Origin: Oscillospiraceae bacterium
GTDB lineage: Bacteria; Bacillota_A; Clostridia; Oscillospirales; Oscillospiraceae
Length of the DNA: 7,533 bases
Assembly: GCA_017415945.1 (NCBI GenBank)
Contig: JAFQDR010000057.1
Coordinates: forward strand, 1-7,533
Direction of reading: 5' to 3'
Shown: positions 5,631-7,533 of the stretch, in pieces
Position numbering within the stretch: the stretch's first letter is position 1
Layout: every line of letters starts with the position of its first letter
The notes under the pieces: model-generated
What the model was told of the DNA's origin: nothing
The model's database searches: none
What the model saw: the letters and a program-made list of their open reading frames with translations, nothing else
Program-made: the position numbers and the translations under genes

Positions 5631-5657
5631 ATTTCTGTTTATGGAAGGATTACAGTT

Positions 5658-6170
5658 ATGGAAAACAAGATTTTCAGGAAAAGCATTCGGTATCTGATTG
5701 TATCTACGCTGCTTATCATGTCATTTACCAGAGGGAATCTCTGCGACTGGCTCCTGATCCTCAACGGATTCGGCTGGCTGATTGCCGCAGTGATGATTCT
5801 GGCAAAGCAGGCGAATGATCGAACAGAGACGCAGGAAGAAACCACACCGGAAGAACCGGAAGACGATCCCTTTGACTTTGAACTTCCGGAAGATGACGAT
5901 TTGGATGACATCCCGGAAACCGATGAAGCGGAAAACTGGTACAAGTTCCTCGGACGGGATATTCTCACCGATGTGATCACCGATCTGAACATCCGCGGAT
6001 TCAAGCGCATGGAAATCACCGAAGACGGTGAAATCCGCGTCAACGATGCAACGGAAGAACAGATCGACGATTTTCCGGAACCGGACGGATGGAATACTCT
6101 CGTTTCGGAAATGCGGAACGACGGACTGAATGCAGGGATTACAGATGACCGGCTGGTCGTCACATGGTAG
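5658..6170 (+). CDS. Two-span membrane protein with acidic linker, function unknown
   Basis: The protein has 170 residues. An upstream in-frame ATG at 5592 lies inside the terminator hairpin. The ATG at 5658 is preferred because GGAAGG lies about 10 bases before it and MENKIFRK is a normal basic N terminus. Hydrophobic spans lie at about 12-23 and 31-49, separated by a short TRGNLCD loop, so both ends probably face the cytoplasm. Residues about 54-92 form a very acidic, Pro-containing linker (for example ELPEDDDLDDIPE). A folded domain of about 75 residues then starts at ENWYKFLGRDILTDVI and ends with DDRLVVTW. I do not recognise that domain. The gene ends 9 bases before the AAA ATPase start, with GGAGG between them, so the two are cotranscribed. 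It may anchor the AAA protein or SSB-bound DNA at the membrane; this is inference. Confidence 0.75.
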   Translation: MENKIFRKSIRYLIVSTLLIMSFTRGNLCDWLLILNGFGWLIAAVMILAKQANDRTETQEETTPEEPEDDPFDFELPEDDDLDDIPETDEAENWYKFLGRDILTDVITDLNIRGFKRMEITEDGEIRVNDATEEQIDDFPEPDGWNTLVSEMRNDGLNAGITDDRLVVTW

Positions 6171-6179
6171 GAGGAAGAA

Positions 6180-7533
6180 ATGAGCGCAAACAAACTTTTT
6201 GACCGATGGACATGGAGTTATCCGATTCCCAAGCCCTTTGATGACATTGAAACGGTGCGGACGGACATCAAGTCCTGTCACAATACCTCAAGGACGGCAA
6301 AATCCACACTCCACGGAGCCACCCTCAGCGGAATCATGGCATACATGGAGCTGGAAGCCGAACCGTCTGCCGCAAAGGGAGCTGTCGGTACGCAGAATGA
6401 CATGGTGATTGCGGAATATCCGAGCCATCGTCCCGGCGAGACACATACTGTGGTTTTCAACAGGAAGTCCGGCAAGTTTATCGCAAGTTCCTTTGACGGA
6501 AGCGGGAATATGAGCAATTACACCCTGACCGAAAACGGCAACAGCGGAGCGGCGATGTTTTTCGCTCTCATGCCTCTGTTTCTTGAGGACAGCGAGTTCA
6601 GCGAAAACTATACCCCACTGCTGGAATGCAGGAAGGACAACTACAGCGATATGCAGAAAGCGGAAGATGCCGCATTTGTTCTCTGCGACAATGTGTACCG
6701 CAGGATTGCTCACCCCAGTGCATCGGACAATTCCGGAATCAAACTCACGATTCCGAACACAGGAAACATCCAGCCGTTCACCAAGCTGAATCTGGACAGC
6801 AATGTGTATTCTCCCACTTCGGTTCTCATGGGCAGCTTCGAGATTCTGAAAGCGGGAGCCGCACCTGCGCTTGTATCTGCTTATATAAAGAAGGAAGACT
6901 TTGCAGGCAAATACGGTTTATCCGAACGGAAATTCACCTCTGCGGAATCTGGACTGATCCCGAATCTTCCCGACTGGTATGTGATTCCGCAGGAGGTTGT
7001 CACCGTCTGTCAGCACGCCAAAGTCACCACCGCTTCCCACCAGCCCATGCGCAATTTCATGATGCGCGGACCGGCCGGTACGGGAAAAACGGAAGGAGCC
7101 AAAGCGATTGCCGCAGGATTGGGACTGCCGTATGTGCACATCACCTGTTCCGCCAACACGGAAATCTTCGACCTTCTCGGTCAGATGCTCCCGGATATGG
7201 AGGAAGCACCTGTGCAAAACAGTGTGTCCGGTGAACTGCCCACTTTCGATGACATCCGATTCGATCCGCCGACGGCTTATGAAAAGCTCTGCGGTGTGTA
7301 CGATGAAGAAATCACAGAAGATGCGGTTTATGAAAAACTGGTGGAAGTGATTGCACAGAACACCAGAAAGGAACAAACGGAGAACGCACCCGAAAAAGAG
7401 TCTCACCAGAGATTTCGTTATGTGGACACTCCCTTTGTGCAGGCGATGCGGCATGGTTATGTCGTGGAACTGCAGGAACCGTCCATTATTGCGAATCCCG
7501 GGGTACTGGTTGGTCTGAACTCTCTCCTCGACC
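6180..7533 (+). CDS. MoxR-like AAA+ ATPase with a large N-terminal domain, partial at the window end
   Basis: The frame stays open from the ATG at 6180 to the window end, 451 residues without a stop; the 3' end is outside. AGGAGGAAGAA lies directly before the start. The N-terminal 260 residues match nothing I recognise and have alternating strand- and helix-like segments (for example THTVVFNRKSGKFIASSFDGSG). The AAA core begins at about 270. Walker A is GPAGTGKT at residues 297-304. It is followed by EGAKAIAAGLGLPYVHITCSANTEIFDLLGQM, close to the MoxR/AAA_5 pattern of (T/E)-x-A-(K/R)-x-(I/L)-A and a later DLLG. An acidic insert of about 90 residues precedes the Walker B region, GYVVELQEPSIIANPGVLVGLNSLLD. 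There Gln (Q432) stands where the usual Asp precedes the catalytic Glu (E433). Such ATPases usually remodel a partner protein, often one with a VWA domain; none is visible here. It sits in one operon with the acidic membrane protein. Confidence 0.85.
   Translation, partial: MSANKLFDRWTWSYPIPKPFDDIETVRTDIKSCHNTSRTAKSTLHGATLSGIMAYMELEAEPSAAKGAVGTQNDMVIAEYPSHRPGETHTVVFNRKSGKFIASSFDGSGNMSNYTLTENGNSGAAMFFALMPLFLEDSEFSENYTPLLECRKDNYSDMQKAEDAAFVLCDNVYRRIAHPSASDNSGIKLTIPNTGNIQPFTKLNLDSNVYSPTSVLMGSFEILKAGAAPALVSAYIKKEDFAGKYGLSERKFTSAESGLIPNLPDWYVIPQEVVTVCQHAKVTTASHQPMRNFMMRGPAGTGKTEGAKAIAAGLGLPYVHITCSANTEIFDLLGQMLPDMEEAPVQNSVSGELPTFDDIRFDPPTAYEKLCGVYDEEITEDAVYEKLVEVIAQNTRKEQTENAPEKESHQRFRYVDTPFVQAMRHGYVVELQEPSIIANPGVLVGLNSLLD

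Noticed and set aside
5611..5643. Promoter starting with TTGACA in the terminator arm
   Set aside because: No -10-like hexamer lies 16-18 bases downstream; the nearest candidate, TTTATG, is 21 bases away.
5592..5657. Upstream ATG at 5592 extending the membrane protein by 22 residues
   Set aside because: The ATG lies in the loop of a strong terminator hairpin and the extension would start inside the stem-loop; the ATG at 5658 has a better ribosome site.
5639..6281. Two overlapping minus-strand open frames opposite the membrane protein gene
   Set aside because: Their Ser/Arg-rich or Phe-rich composition is typical of shadow frames on GC-richer coding DNA, and the plus-strand gene has a ribosome site and plausible spans.
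6626..7454. Open frames on both strands within the AAA ATPase region
   Set aside because: The Walker A frame from 6180 is uninterrupted over the whole stretch; the others lack starts with ribosome sites and any motif.

Overview
The window looks like accessory DNA from a low-to-moderate-GC Firmicute, most likely a gut-type clostridium of the Ruminococcus/Oscillospiraceae kind. This rests on the style of the ECF sigma factor and its membrane partner, on AGGAG ribosome sites, and on sigma-A promoters of the TTGACA-17-TATAAT type. No RNA gene or housekeeping gene fixes the species. The gene mix suggests an integrative or plasmid-like element with older insertions: a transposase, an Mrr-type nuclease, a non-chromosomal-type SSB and a large AAA protein. 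No integrase, relaxase or att site is visible, so that is inference.

Left part (1-1400, minus strand): an ECF sigma factor (712-1272, TTG start) is followed, with a 4-base overlap, by a single-span membrane protein that is probably its anti-sigma partner (80-715). A possible ECF-type promoter and an extended -10 sigma-A promoter lie upstream, and a weak terminator closes the unit.

Middle left (1404-3363, minus strand): an IS1595/ISXO2-like transposase (1453-2634) lies directly downstream of an Mrr-like restriction endonuclease (2689-3354), with only 54 bases and a small hairpin between them. A clear terminator follows the transposase. I could not find convincing terminal inverted repeats.

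Middle (3364-4740): a 522-base spacer holds two terminator-like hairpins and a 9-bp inverted repeat. An unrecognised 282-residue soluble protein (3886-4734, minus strand) follows, with a consensus sigma-A promoter.

Right part (4902-7533, plus strand): this part is visibly more GC-rich. A consensus promoter drives a roughly 125-nt structured leader that ends in an intrinsic terminator. Then come an SSB-like protein (5108-5560), a second strong terminator, a two-span membrane protein with a very acidic linker (5658-6170), and a large MoxR-like AAA ATPase (6180 to beyond the window end). The last two genes have no visible promoter and probably depend on read-through. The leader, whose 5' AGCCAC is complementary to the 3' arm of its own terminator, and the SSB/membrane/AAA cassette are the most interesting parts of the window.
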